A model generated the notes under the pieces. That model did no database searches. It was given only the letters and a program-made list of their open reading frames with translations, and was not told the origin of the DNA. Below, in pieces: positions 8,392 to 16,521 of a stretch of DNA of 22,474 bases. The DNA comes from Baffinella frigidus (Eukaryota > Cryptophyceae > Cryptomonadales > Baffinellaceae). Numbering within the stretch: the stretch's first letter is position 1; each line of letters starts with the position of its first letter. The position numbers were made by a program, and so were the translations under genes. The stretch spans positions 38,323 to 60,796 of the forward strand of contig MU646915.1 of NCBI GenBank assembly GCA_026770585.1, written 5' to 3'.

Positions 8392-11300
8392 ATGACGCCG
8401 GCGCAGCAGCAGACGTTCAACGCCACGAACCTGAAGCTCCACGGCTTCTCCTCGCCGCACATCTCGCGCTCGCGCCCGTCGTCGGGATACCACAGCGCGC
8501 AGGTGCTCCCTCTCTCTCGCGCTCCCTCTCTCTCGCGCTCCCTCTCTCTCGCGCTCCCTCTCTCTCGCGCTCCCGCTCTCTCGCGCTCCCTCTCTCTCGC
8601 GCTCCCTCTCTCTCGCGCTCCCTCTGTCTATCTCCTTCTCTCTCCCTCCCTCACGCTCCCTCTCTCGCTCGCTCTCGCGCGCGCTCTCTCTCTCTCTCGC
8701 TCTGTCTCGCTCTCTCGCTCTCTCTCTCTCTCTCTCGGTTCAGGGTACAGCAGCGCGCATGTATATGTATATGTATATGTATATGTAGGTGCCGCGCCAC
8801 TCGCCCCCCCCTTGCGCTTGCCCGCCCTGTCTCTCTCGCAAATCCGTGCGGGGCACAGAGACCAGGGCCGCAGACAGAGCATTGCGTCGTGCGTGCGCAG
8901 CCTCCGCCCCCCCCTCGCGCCCGCCCGCCCGGTCTCTCGCCCAGATCCGTGCGAGGCAAAGAGGCTACTTTGCGAAGCGTCCAGCCCTGAAACTCCTGAA
9001 GCGGATCAAATCGCCTCTACGCTCCAAAAAAGTCTAAAAAGGGGGTACGAAATCAAAAAAGGGGTTGAGGTAGAGGCGATTTGATCCGCTTCAGGTCCAA
9101 AAACAGGAGTCAGGGCTGGACGCTTCCGTAACGAAGGCTAGCCACCGGCCATCCCAAGTGGCTCAAATAGTGCCTTAGAAGGTCTTCGATTTTACCTTGG
9201 ATCGGGGTCGGATCCGACCCCGATCCAAGGTAAATCGAAAATGCCTCAGAGCACTAGTTGAGCCACCTGCAAGGGCTAGTGGAGGGCCGTGGATAGAGCA
9301 GAGCGTCTTGCGTGTGCAGCCTCCGACGCGCACCGGCCTAGGGCCCTATGGTGGTCCCTAGGGGGGGTGCGTTTTCTTGTGAGCGAGGTCCCCCTGTCGG
9401 AGCACGGCCGCCGCTGAGAGGCGTGGTGGACAGGCTAATCTCAGATAATGTTTTTTAAAAAAGGTTTCTCTAAAGTCAACTCCCCCATAAAACCGTCAAC
9501 TTAATATTTTGATAAGTAATAGTGAACAATAAGTTGACGGTTTTGTGGGTGGGTCGACTTTAGAGAAACCCTTTTTAAAATACATTGTCTGAGATGAAGG
9601 CGGAGACCTGCCGTTGCAACCTGACGTTTTGGGCTCTTGGGGGGGGGGTTCAAAAGTCAATTTACACAGGGAAAACGGTATTCAAAAGTCATTGTTTGAT
9701 TGAAAACGGCTCCAAGAACGGGCCAACGGCTCCAAGAACGGGCTAACGGCTCCAAGAACGGGCCCCGGATAACCCTCGAAGGGCCTTGCGTGTCCTGACG
9801 CTGTGGAGTGTGCGGGGCAGACTACGGTACGTAGCAGACAGGCGCAGCTTTGCAACCTCTGGCGTTTTGGAGCGTGCGGTCCAGAAACGTCAGGCGCCGT
9901 TTTGGAGTGTGGGGTCCAAAAACGTCAGGCGCCGTTTTGGAGTGTGCGGTCCAAAACGTCCAGCGACTTTGTTACCGTTGACGTTGTGGAGTGTGGCAGA
10001 CCACGGTGCCACAGTCGCCGGAGATGGACCCGTCAGTGTCAGTCCGCCTCGGAACCTCGTCCGCGGTACCGCACCTCCTCTCACCTTGCGTGCTTCACAG
10101 CTAGATCGATTCCTAGCTCTGCCTGCGTTGTGGAGTGTGCGGGGCAGACTATGGTGCCACAGTCGCCGGAGATGGACCCGTCAGTGTCAGTCCGCCTAGG
10201 GACCTCGTCTGCGGTATCGCACCCCAAACCCTAGACCCTAAACCCTAAACCCTAAACCTTAAACCCTAAACCCTTCCTCCCAACTCGCGTGCTTTACCGC
10301 TACCACACGAGGCTTCCTATGCGAGCAGAATAAATGTCGATTGTGAACCGACGGAGGTGCGCACACCTCCTCTCACCTCCCACTCGAGAATGCTGGAGGA
10401 TCCTATTTACATTGGTTTAAAAAAAGTCTGCGGTACCGCACCTCCTCTCAACTCCTAGCTCTGTCCCACTAAGATTTGGGCTCGCCATTATTTCGCCCCC
10501 CCCCCCGACATTTCACAGGTGAAATTCCATGGGGGGGGGGGGTCAAAATTCACCTGTGGAATTTCGGGGAGGGCGAAATAATGGCCAGCCCACATTTACT
10601 GGGACAGAGCTAGAACTCGCTTGATATACAGCTAGAGCGATTCTCCACTGTTACTTCTTAAGTTAACAGAGGTTCCACTTTTTGCTTTGAGACGTCCCAC
10701 TCTCGACTTTTGTCTCGGTGCACAGCGCTCTTCGGCAGTCGAGAAGCAAGAGGAACGGTAGGACGTGGCCGCGTTTCGACGCTCCGGCGTTGAGACTTCG
10801 CGACTTCATTTGTACCACTGATCTCGAAACGGCGAATTGTAAAAAGGTTCACGGTCTTCACAACCTTTTTGAAGTCTTGAAGTCTTGAACCACTCGAGAA
10901 TGCTGGAGGGTCCTGTTTGTGCCAGGATAAGGTGCTCCAACCTCGTGACTGGCCAATGTATGGCTAGTTACGTGACCAATCAACGAAAGTTATTACACAA
11001 ATGCCCACTTTCAAAAGCACATTGGTTTTAAATAGGCCCCTCTAGCATTCTCGTGTGAAAGTCCCGAAGTCGGGAAGTCAAAATTTTAGTTGAATCGCTC
11101 TATTCAGGTAGAACTTTGCCGCTTCCGACTTGACAAATTGCCGGCTTGGCGATTTTTTTCAAGCCACACAGTGGACTACGGACCTTGCATCAAAAGTCAA
11201 CTTACCCAGTGGGCAGTTAACCTTGAGGATTTTTCGATTCAAATTCGGTCACGTTACCGCGAAATCTAGCGGAACCGAAACCTTCGTAGGTCACGGTGTG

Positions 11301-14300
11301 GTTTGTAACGTTTTTGAACGCACCGTTTCGAGGTTCCTGGTAGAGCGCTTGCGGGCAAACTTGGCCGATTTAAAAGAGAAGCATTTTCAGGATTTGTACC
11401 AGAATCGTTTAGATGGACCGTTTACATGTCACGTCCTGGTACAAAATTCTCGATTTCTGGGAAACTTTCTTCTTGAAATCGGCCGTAAGTTTTCCCGCAA
11501 GCGCTCTACAACGGGAATTTCCAAGTCTGCGATTCTGCAAACCGAGAACGGCGAAATCCTACCGGGATAACTCTGTTCCCACTACTGAACTTCCAGAGCC
11601 TGCCTTTTGATTGGAGGAAACCCCTCCCAGGGGTAGTCACGGTCCAATTGTCAACTTTGGGCGCGACTCGTGACTTTTGGAGGCCCAACGCATCTCGTTG
11701 GACCACGAAAAAGAATAAACTCGAAATGTTGCCTTTTAATTCCGGAATCGAAAGTCAGGGTTTGAAGGTTCAGGAGCACGTCCCTAGCTTAGCAAACATC
11801 CTCACACTCTCCCCAGCTCTCCTCTGCACCCTCCCCGCCAACGCCCCCCTCTCGTAATCTCATAGGGAAACGGCTTCAATTTAAAACTTTATGGTAATGA
11901 AATTTATTACACATAATGAGTTTTACTGGTAACATTAAGGCATTCGTGTAGTAATTTTCATTGAATCCAAAAGCTTTAAATTAAAATCATTTTCCTTTGA
12001 AATCCACACCGGTATCCCCGCCCCACCCCCCGCCCCCCTCTCACCTTTCCTGGAGAGCGCAGTTTTTCCCCCCGGATGAAAACGAACATGGCCACCGTAC
12101 CGTGTATTCCCTCGTGGGGTGTTTATCAGGGAAAACCTATTTTTCTTTCATTTGATGGCAACGAAAATTACTACACAGATGCTTTAACATTACTAATAAG
12201 AACAAATTGTGTAGTAATTTTCGTTGCCATCAAATGAAAGAAAAATAGGTTTCCCCGGATAAGTGTGGTTTGGCTGAATGGTACCTTTCCCAGGTGGGCC
12301 CGTTTCACCTTTCCGAGGTGGGCCCGTTTCTCAAGGCTCACAGACTTTTGTATCGCTCAACTCACGGCTCAAGGGCCTCGTTTAGGACCTGTATCGAGAG
12401 TAATAAGGAAGAACAAGAAAAAGCTGCATGGCGTGTTCCCTGGAAGCGGCCCTTGTCAGCAAAATTACTCGACACGAGAAAGAACGGGCGTCCACTTAGC
12501 AGCCACCGCGCGCTTCACGGATACAGTCCATCTAAACAATTTGTACTAGAATCTTATCCATCGCCCTCTAACCTAACCGGAATTTCCTCTTGAATTCAAG
12601 GCGAAAAGGTCCTCGGTCGCTGCCAAGTGGTATTCCCGTGTGGTGTGTGGCTGAATGGCGTGTCCCCTGGCAGCGGCCCATGTCAGCAGCGCGCGCTGCC
12701 CGCAACAACGAACTCACGGAGGTGCCAGCCTGTCCCCGTACAGTAACAGTTGTACCCTCTCAAGGTGTTATTTGCCCATATATGGCCGCGCCCTGCTTCT
12801 TCTTCTTCTTTATTACTCTCGATACTCGTCCTAAATGAGGCCCTTGAGCCTCGAGTTAAGTGGCACAAAAAAAGTCTATGAGCCTTAAAGAACGGGCCCG
12901 CCTCCGCACCGCTACAGTTGTAACCTCTCGAGGAGTATGGCCGCGCACACCCCCGTGCCCGCTGCAGGCGATTCTCACCCGTATTGGCACGCGCCTTTCC
13001 GGTAACGAAATTTACTACACAATGAGTTTTACTAGTAATGTTAAAGAATTCGTGCAGTAAATTTCATTGAATCCAATGGTTTTAAATCAGATCAGTTTCC
13101 CTATGAGATTCTCGCCCGTATCGGCGCAGGCCGTCCGTAGGGTGCTCCTAGACTCCCACCAACAACCCGTCCCGTGGGAGCTTAAAACCAGTTTTCGAAG
13201 AACGGGATTTCCCCTAGGATGTGCACTGTAAGTGTTCACGCCATCTATTCACTCCCCTAGGGAAACCATAGGCCCTTAGGGATGTCCTACCGTAGGTTCC
13301 CACGGAATGGTTATCCAAAGCTCCCAGGCCCGAAAAAAAGCTGTTTCGGGTTGCTGGCGGTCCTAGGAATAGGCCTCTTGCTTGACCCTAGTGGCTATAC
13401 GTCTGGGCCATTTGACCAGGCCACATGTTGATGTGAATTGACTGATTTTACAGTGAATTCACTGCCTCGAGACATATAGCCACTAGGGCGGTATGTGTCT
13501 ATCCCTTATGTGGCGAAAAAGGTACGTAATCATTTTTTTTAGCAGGAATCAGGTGTAGGGATTCGAATTTAGCGGAGGACGGTTTTCCGGGTCTCATAAA
13601 TCAGGAATTTCTCGGGTCGTTGAGCACCAATTACTCAATTTGTTCAGCTTAGCGAGCCTGACAAGCTGGTGTTTTTTTCATAATTTTCCATTAAGAGGCG
13701 GCCTAGTTAAAAAATGCCAAAGTCGACATTTTGACGAGGTGCCACCTGTGAGTAGCGCCGCCACATAAGGGATATTCGCGAGCAGCCCCTGCACGGCCAA
13801 CTTGGTTTGTCCCTCGGTGGAGTGCCAATTGGGAGTTTGGGCGTGTGAGAATTGGAGCCGTGAGACGTCTCGTGGCAGCCACAGAGACTCGTCTCGTGTC
13901 TCTGTCACAGCAGGTGATCGCTGGCTGGCGGCCTGCCACTGACACACTGTTGTTTATCTCCCAAGATGGGGGGGGGTCTGTCTCTGTCACAGCCGCCTGG
14001 TCGCTCGCTGGCGGTCTGTCACTGACACTGTGGGAACTGATGTTTATCCCCCAACCACACGAGGCTATCCATGCGAACAGAATAAAAGGGCATTTTAAAA
14101 TTTGTGGGGAAATGATCACGTTTCCGTACGGATGTCCGTACGGAAACGTGATCAAATGCTGACTTTTGGCGTGTTTCCTGGGCAATAATCCAATAATTAA
14201 CTTATGAATCTGTTCGCATGGATAGCCTCGTGTGGAAGAGGGGGGGTCTCCGCTTAAGGAATTTTCCTGTTCTCCACTGTTACTTCTTAAGTTAACAGAG

Positions 14301-16521
14301 GTTCCACTTTTGCTTTGAGATGTTCCACTCTCGACTTTTGTCTCGGTGCGCAGCGCTCTTCCACACCCACCCACCCTACCCTGTACATGTACTCTGTACA
14401 TGTAGTGCGTAAGACGTCTCTTCGGTGCAGCGTCTGGCGACGAGCAGTTGTTTTTCTTCTCTCGGCTTGAATGCTCCGGGTGTAGGGTTGAGTGTCTAGG
14501 TTCCTCCTCACGAATCTTCCGCTCGATCTCATATGGAAACACTTAAAATTTGTAAACTGGATGCAGTGAACTTTACTACACAGAACGATATTTACCGGAA
14601 ATATTGAAGCACAAGTGTAGTAATTTTGATTGGATTCCAGTTTATAAATTATAAGTGTTTCCGTATGAGATTTGCCGCGAAGCCCAAATGCCCACCGCTG
14701 TGGAGCGAGTTTGGCACGAAATCAAAAGCCAAGGTCGAAAATCGACCGTAGGAACCCCCTATGTCCCTACGGTTTTGATCCGTAGGGCCTATGGATTACG
14801 TTTAGATGGACTATTCTCTTCTCGCTCGGCAGCGGTTTCTGCACACGTGACGTCTCTCCACGCCAGAGGGCTCGAGTAAAACCGACGGCTTATCCACGCC
14901 AGATCTGACGTCGTTGACTTAAGTATTCAGGGGATTTCCCCTGAAAGATGTCAAAAGTGGATGTTTCGAGCCCTCTAGCGTGGCTCTCTCCGCCCGAGGT
15001 GGGTCTGTCCTAGAGTCCTCACATGCAGGCGGCCATTCACAAAACCTGGAACCAAAGGACGCACGCCCCCCCCCCAGAACATTAAAGCCCCCCCCCCCTC
15101 CCCCCCCTGAACGCCTCCTTTCTGATCAGAATCGTTTCTTGAAGTCGAGGTACCCCTCCACACAGCGGACTTCGAAGGGAGTGTGAATAACCCCCTAAGC
15201 GATAGGACCTAGGACCTATGACCTAGGACCCTACGATAGGCAACCCGTAGGGGCTTGGGGGGGTTCCTAAGGATCAGGTAACGGAAACTCGGGCTCTCAG
15301 CGCCCGAAATCCCTTGGTAGCCCTCTGTGTGGGTGGTAAGCTTGTGTTGCCCTCTCGGGGCAGGTGGGCCGCATCAAGCGAGCGTTCGCGCGGGCGCGGA
15401 TCCCCACCCCCCATATGTCCCTACGGGTTGCCTACTGTAGGGCCATAGGTCTTATCGATCAGGGGTTATTCAGAGTCTTAGGTCTTATCGCTTAGGGGTG
15501 ATTCAAAATCCCTTGGGAGCCCTCTGTGTGGGTAGTAAGCGTGTGTTGCCCTCTCGGGGCAGGTGGACCGGATCAAGCGAGCGTTCGCGCGGGCGCGGAT
15601 CCCGTGCGCCCTCAACATCATCGAGCGCGCGCTGGTACACCCTGCACTCCAAACCCCCAACTCCAAACCCCTAACTCCAAACCCCTAACTCCAAACCCCC
15701 AACTCCAAACCCTCAACATCATCGAGCGCGCTGGTGCACCCTACACTCCAAACCCTAAACAAACCCTAAACCCTAAACCCCCAACTCCAAACCCCTGACT
15801 CCAAACCCCCAACTCCAAACCCTGAACTCTAAACCCTAAACCCTAAACCCTAAACCCCAAACCCCAAACCCCAAACTCCAAACCTGAACCCTGACCCGTA
15901 AACCGCGGCACGGATGCACTCCCTGCCACGCCACCACGCAAGAGTGTAGGGCTGACCTGGGAAAACAAGCCAGTTCACACGAAATTTGTAACAACGTTCC
16001 GAAATTTCGATTTTTCTGTGGGAAGAATGTCCACTTCGACTATTTCTTAAGAAATAGTCGAATTCTACTATTTCTCCTGTGGGTCACTCTGCCCTACACT
16101 CTTGCGTGGCAGGCCACAAGTGGGAACTCGCCCATGGTTGATTCAGAGATTCTCACGCTGGTTGACGGCAGGTGTTGCCCGAGGACCGACCATACGCGCG
16201 ATGCGTCGAGACCCTGCACCTGCTCCCCGACTTTCATCCTTGCCAGGACCCGGCCTTCACAACCGAAAGGAAGCATGGCTTTTCTGCAGAACAACCGGTG
16301 TCCGCCTAAGGTGGGAGTTGAAAGAACCTGAAGGACCTGAAGGACACTCCGTGGTTTTTTCGCAGGTGGTGCCCGAGGACCGATCGTACGCGCGATGCGT
16401 CGAGACGCTCCCGCGCGCGGGCGTGCACCTCCTCCCCGACTTCATCCTCGCCGAGAAGAAGAGCGCCAAGGGGAAAGGCGCCAAGGGCGCCAAGGGGAAG
16501 AAGGGGAAGAAGAAGAAGTGA
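8392..16521 (+). CDS. Proposed three-exon gene for a 112-residue lysine-tailed protein
   Basis: The model joins exons 8392-8502, 15563-15634 and 16366-16521. All borders are GT-AG and all junctions phase 0, giving 112 residues plus TGA. Exon 1 encodes MTPAQQQTFNATNLKLHGFS and ends SSGYHSAQ. Exon 2 encodes VDRIKRAFARARIP, then CALNIIERAL. Exon 3 starts VVPEDRSYARCVETLPRAG, continues HLLPDFILAEKK, and ends in a Lys/Gly/Ala tail (KGKGAKGAKGKKGKKKK). Exons 2 and 3 are supported by GC-rich codon use, clean acceptors, and the partial copies around them that preserve the coding sense. Linking exon 1 to them rests on phase and on the absence of any other GC-rich coding segment in the 7060-bp first intron, so it is the weakest step; exon 1 could belong to another gene, or further exons may be missed. 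No family recognised. It may be a small basic structural protein, for example a ciliary one, but nothing proves that. Confidence 0.6.
8505..8786. repeat. CTCTCTCG-type microsatellite and TATATG run in intron 1
   Basis: Right after the donor of exon 1, CTCTCTCGCGCTCC units repeat about ten times (8505-8625), then degrade to CTCTCTCG/CTCTCT until 8738. At 8759-8786 there is a GTATAT run of about five units. Open frames across this region are low-complexity artefacts. Confidence 0.92.
8743..8760 (+). pseudogene. Possible echo of the tail of exon 1
   Basis: GGTACAGCAGCGCGCATG|GT-like sequence resembles the last 18 bases of exon 1 plus its donor (GATACCACAGCGCGCAG|GT at 8486). It lies at the far end of the microsatellite. 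The match is short and imperfect, so this is the weakest of the exon echoes. Confidence 0.4.
8975..9125. repeat. Inverted-repeat element, AAGCGTCCAGCCCTGA termini
   Basis: The left arm runs AAGCGTCCAGCCCTGA.ACTCCTG, then AAGCGGATCAAATCGCCTCTAC. The right arm is its complement, ending CAGGGCTGGACGCTT at 9125. Arms are about 50 bp and nearly perfect; the loop of about 45 bp is A-rich. No open frame. Confidence 0.9.
9138..9279. repeat. Inverted-repeat element with a 44-bp perfect central palindrome
   Basis: The element is bounded by CTAG at both ends. Outer arms hold CCAAGTGGCTCAAATAGTG and its near complement. The centre, 9191-9234, is a perfect palindrome (TTTACCTTGGATCGGGGTCG and its complement around GGATCC). 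A close relative occupies about 22124-22256. Confidence 0.92.
9330..9395. repeat. Single arm related to the CCTAGGACCCTAC family
   Basis: GGCCTAGGGCCCTATGGTGG, TCCCTAGGGGGGGTGCGTTT and TCTTGTGAGCGAGGT match about 16822-16876 in the element at 16761-16960 and resemble 3675-3720. Only one arm is seen here, so it looks like a fragment. Confidence 0.7.
9438..9596. repeat. Inverted-repeat element, ATCTCAGA termini
   Basis: Arms of about 65 bp (ATCTCAGATAATG.TTTTTTA, AAAAAGGTTTCTCTAAAGTC, AACCGTCAACTTA) pair with their complement ending GTCTGAGAT. The AT-rich loop is at about 9510-9525. No coding capacity. Confidence 0.9.
9633..9790. repeat. GGGCTCTTGGGGG element (copy 2) with internal triplication
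   Basis: It starts GGGCTCTTGGGGGG and carries the GGAAAACGGTATTCAAAAGTCA core. It then has three tandem copies of the 20-bp unit ACGGCTCCAAGAACGGGC, and ends CCCTCGAAGGGCC. Copy 1 (8011-8143) has the 20-bp unit once; copy 3 (about 17596-17740) has two diverged versions. Confidence 0.75.
9795..10215. repeat. Direct repeats: three ~35-bp units and an 85-bp pair
   Basis: Units with CGTTTTGGAGTGTGCGGTCC and AAACGTCAGGCGC repeat about three times at 9861-9960. An 85-bp block (GTTGTGGAGTGTG, GGTGCCACAGTCGCCGGAGA, TGGACCCGTCAGTGTCAGTC) occurs at 9983-10068 and again at 10127-10211, period 144, nearly identical. Open frames of 137 and 143 codons cross it but look repeat-derived. Confidence 0.85.
10224..10272. 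repeat. Short CCCTAAA array
   Basis: About seven CCCTAAA units (one CCTTAAA) follow directly after the second 85-bp repeat. Together with the arrays at 7868 and 17098 it shows telomere-like sequence scattered through non-coding DNA. Confidence 0.9.
10455..10613. repeat. Inverted-repeat element, CTAGCTCTGTCCCACT termini (copy 2)
   Basis: The left end CTAGCTCTGTCCCACTAAGA and the right end ...ACTGGGACAGAGCTAG are complementary. Arms of about 70 bp include GCCATTATTTCGCCC and CACAGGTGAA.TTCCA, with C-run and G-run interruptions. Same terminal sequence as 7075-7223. Confidence 0.9.
10641..10731. repeat. 90-bp direct repeat shared with 14270-14359
   Basis: From TTCTCCACTGTTACTTCTTA to GTGC.CAGCGCTCTTC, the block matches 14270-14359 with only a few differences. 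In both places it lies next to inverted-repeat elements. It holds no open frame of note. The following 10732-10880 resembles, in inverse sense, the interior of the element at 21881-22068 (GGTACAAATGAAGTC, AAGTCTCGAAG). Confidence 0.88.
10891..11057. repeat. Inverted-repeat element, CACTCGAGAATGCTGGAGG termini
   Basis: The left end CACTCGAGAATGCTGGAGG pairs with CCTCTAGCATTCTCGTGTG at the right. Inner pairs include AATGTATGG.. and ACATTGG. The left terminus also occurs alone at 10382-10400, which suggests a second, broken copy there. Confidence 0.75.
11096..11576. repeat. Long inverted-repeat element (~480 bp), GCTCTATTC.GGTAG termini
   Basis: The outer ends (GCTCTATTCAGGTAGAACTT at the left, AATCCTACCGGGATAACTC at the right) pair imperfectly. 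Inner arms 11341-11371 (TAGAGCGCTTGCGGGCAAAC, TTGGCCGATTT) and 11476-11508 pair closely. Termini resemble those of 21881-22068 (AGCTATTCCGGTAGGACTTG). A 146-codon frame crosses it, but the palindromic layout makes a real gene unlikely. Confidence 0.78.
11856..12004. repeat. ACTACAC-family inverted-repeat element 1
   Basis: Ends are AATCTCATAGGGAAACGGCT and the imperfect complement (TTTCCTTTGAAATC). Inner arms hold GAAATTTATTACACATAATG against CATTCGTGTAGTAATTTTCA. Terminus and inner box are shared with elements at 14526-14673 and 13004-13111. Confidence 0.88.
12118..12263. repeat. ACTACAC-family inverted-repeat element 2 (long near-perfect arms)
   Basis: Arms of about 60 bp are almost perfect: TTTATC.GGGAAAACCTATTT, TTCTTTCATTTGATGGCAAC, GAAAATTACTACACA, and complement ending at about 12262. 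The loop is about 30 bp. The inner box CAACGAAAATTACTACACA is the family mark, but the outer arms differ from element 1. Confidence 0.92.
12321..12900. repeat. Large inverted repeat, arms ~12321-12425 and ~12795-12900
   Basis: Arms of about 100 bp pair over GGGCCCGTTTCTCAAGGCTC, CAGACTTTTGTATCGCTCAA, CTCA.GGCTCAAGGGCCTCGT and GTATCGAGAGTAATAA. The loop of about 370 bp holds direct repeats (GGCGTGTTCCCTGGAAGCGG at 12429 and a near copy at 12657) and no convincing gene. The unit CTACAGTTGTAACCTCTCGAG with GTATGGCCGCGC occurs both inside (12740-12796) and just outside (12908-12950). Confidence 0.85.
13004..13111. repeat. ACTACAC-family element 3, left end lost
   Basis: The inner arms GAAATTTACTACACAATGAG and TTCGTGCAGTAAATTTCATTG pair. 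The right end AGTTTCCCTATGAGATT is the complement of the family terminus, but no matching left end is present. GATTCTC.CCCGTAT.GGC lies on both sides (12970 and 13108), a possible long target-site duplication or tandem copy. Confidence 0.78.
13386..13488. repeat. Inverted-repeat element, ACCCTAGTGGCTAT termini
   Basis: ACCCTAGTGGCTATACGTCT and its near complement AGACATATAGCCACTAGGG pair, with a loop of about 60 bp that holds a weaker inner pairing (TGAATTGACTG / CAGTGAATTCA). No coding capacity. Flanking sequence 13120-13380 and 13489-13890 contains short CCTAGG palindromes but no gene. Confidence 0.8.
13899..14052. repeat. Tandem pair of ~80-bp units
   Basis: TCTGTCACAGC.G..TCGCTGGCTGGCGG, GTCACTGACAC and TGTTTATC.CCCAA occur at about 13899-13965 and again at 13981-14052. 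Units differ by small indels. They lie immediately left of the element at 14055. Confidence 0.82.
14055..14235. repeat. Inverted-repeat element with 20-bp perfect central hairpin
   Basis: The outer arms CCACACGAGGCTATCCATGC, GAACAGA and complement end at 14235. The centre, 14113-14154, is a perfect hairpin: two 20-base arms (TGATCACGTTTCCGTACGGA and its complement) around a TG spacer. A lone, diverged left terminus (CCACACGAGGCTTCCTATGC, GAGCAGAATAAA) lies at about 10304-10334. Confidence 0.92.
14270..14359. repeat. 90-bp direct repeat shared with 10641-10731
   Basis: This is the second copy of the block beginning TTCTCCACTGTTACTTCTTA. After it (14360-14520) comes a stretch with GTACATGTACTCTGTACATG and no recognisable gene. 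The 279-codon minus-strand frame across 13703-14542 is built from these repeats and is not a convincing gene. Confidence 0.88.
14526..14673. repeat. ACTACAC-family inverted-repeat element 4 (intact)
   Basis: The ends ATCTCATATGGAAACACTTA and complement CTTATAAG.GTTTCCGTATGAGAT pair. The next arm segments (AAATTTGTAAACTGGAT / TTCCAGTTTATAAATT) and the inner box TTTACTACACAGAA / AAGTGTAGTAATTTTG follow. This is the best-preserved member with the ATCTCAT terminus. Confidence 0.92.
14858..14983. repeat. Inverted-repeat element, CCACGCCAGAGGGCTCGA termini
   Basis: The left end CCACGCCAGAGGGCTCGA pairs with TCGAGCCCTCTAGCGTGG. Inner sequence has AGGGGATTTCCCCT. Between 14674 and 14857 only short GTAGG palindromes (CCGTAGG...CCTACGG) are seen. 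Confidence 0.82.
15067..15112. repeat. C-run cluster
   Basis: Three runs of 7-11 C are separated by AGAACATTAAAG and T. Run length is likely to be unreliable in any read-based assembly. No function assigned. Confidence 0.8.
15184..15472. repeat. Inverted-repeat element enclosing a copy of an exon head
   Basis: The left arm 15184-15253 (TGAATAACCCCCTAAGCGAT, AGGACCTA..., GATAGGCAACCCGTAGGGG) pairs with 15409-15472 (CCCTACGGGTTGCCTAC.GTAGGG, CATAGGTCTTATCGATCAGG, GGTTATTCA). Between them lies a 100-bp copy of the acceptor region and head of exon 2 of the 112-residue gene. An extra half terminus (GTCTTATCGCTTAGGGGTGATTCA) lies at about 15482-15505, directly before the genuine acceptor region. 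The arms share CCTAGGACCCTAC with the 3611, 9330 and 16761 elements. Confidence 0.85.
15304..15403 (+). pseudogene. Partial copy of exon 2 (head plus acceptor) of the 112-residue gene
   Basis: It matches 15506-15605 closely. The shared part includes intron tail AAATCCCTTGG.AGCCCTCTGT, CTCTCGGGGCAG acceptor, and VGRIKRAFARARIP against VDRIKRAFARARIP. It ends where the right arm of the inverted repeat begins. It has no exon tail or donor, so it cannot replace exon 2. Confidence 0.88.
15641..15895. repeat. CTCCAAACCCC/CCCTAAA-type array in intron 2 with an exon-tail echo
   Basis: AACTCCAAACCCCC units grade into CCCTAAACCC and CCCCAAA. At 15712-15752 the array is interrupted by a copy of the tail of exon 2 and its donor (CTCAACATCATCGAGCGCGC, TG|GTGCACCC), two bases shorter than the real tail at 15611-15634. 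This is a telomere-like intron, as in NOT1. Confidence 0.85.
15934..16109. repeat. Inverted-repeat element with a 28-bp perfect palindrome
   Basis: The termini CCACGCAAGAGTGTAGGGC and complement end at 16109. At 16035-16062 lies a perfect 28-bp palindrome (TTCGACTATTTCTT and complement). It lies in intron 2 of the 112-residue gene, between the telomere-like array and the exon 3 echo. Confidence 0.9.
16172..16240 (+). pseudogene. Partial copy of exon 3 (head plus acceptor) of the 112-residue gene
   Basis: After GGCAG it reads VLPEDRPYARCVETL, then HLLPDF. This matches exon 3 (VVPEDRSYARCVETLPRAGVHLLPDF), with a loss of 12-13 bases over LPRAGV. The Lys-rich tail and stop are missing. It lies 194 bp upstream of the real exon 3. 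Confidence 0.85.

Larger units (their letters stand above)
8816..9326. repeat. Duplicated GC-rich segments in intron 1
   Basis: CCGCCC.GTCTCTC..CAAATCCGTGCGGGGCA at about 8820-8860 recurs at about 8923-8960. AGGGCCGCAGACAGAGCATTGCGTC.TGCGTG.GCAGCCTCCG at about 8866-8906 recurs at about 9286-9324. The second pair brackets two inverted-repeat elements (8975-9125 and 9138-9279), as if they had been inserted inside a duplicated stretch. Confidence 0.7.

Noticed and set aside
8364-9084. Two overlapping 208- and 230-codon plus-strand frames
   Set aside because: They translate the CTCTCTCG microsatellite into Ser/Leu/Arg runs. Only the first 37 codons of the second (8392-8502) look like a true exon.
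9786-10234. 137- and 143-codon plus-strand frames
   Set aside because: Both come from the 35-bp and 85-bp direct repeats. The same motifs appear twice in each translation and neither frame has a supported start or splice context.
11130-11570. 146-codon plus-strand frame as a gene
   Set aside because: It lies within a long imperfect palindrome, and the two halves of the frame are complements of each other; no known domain. It is kept only as an item to test.
13703-14542. 279-codon minus-strand open frame
   Set aside because: It crosses a tandem pair, a hairpin element and a 90-bp repeat. Its parts are translations of repeats, with no domain-like region.
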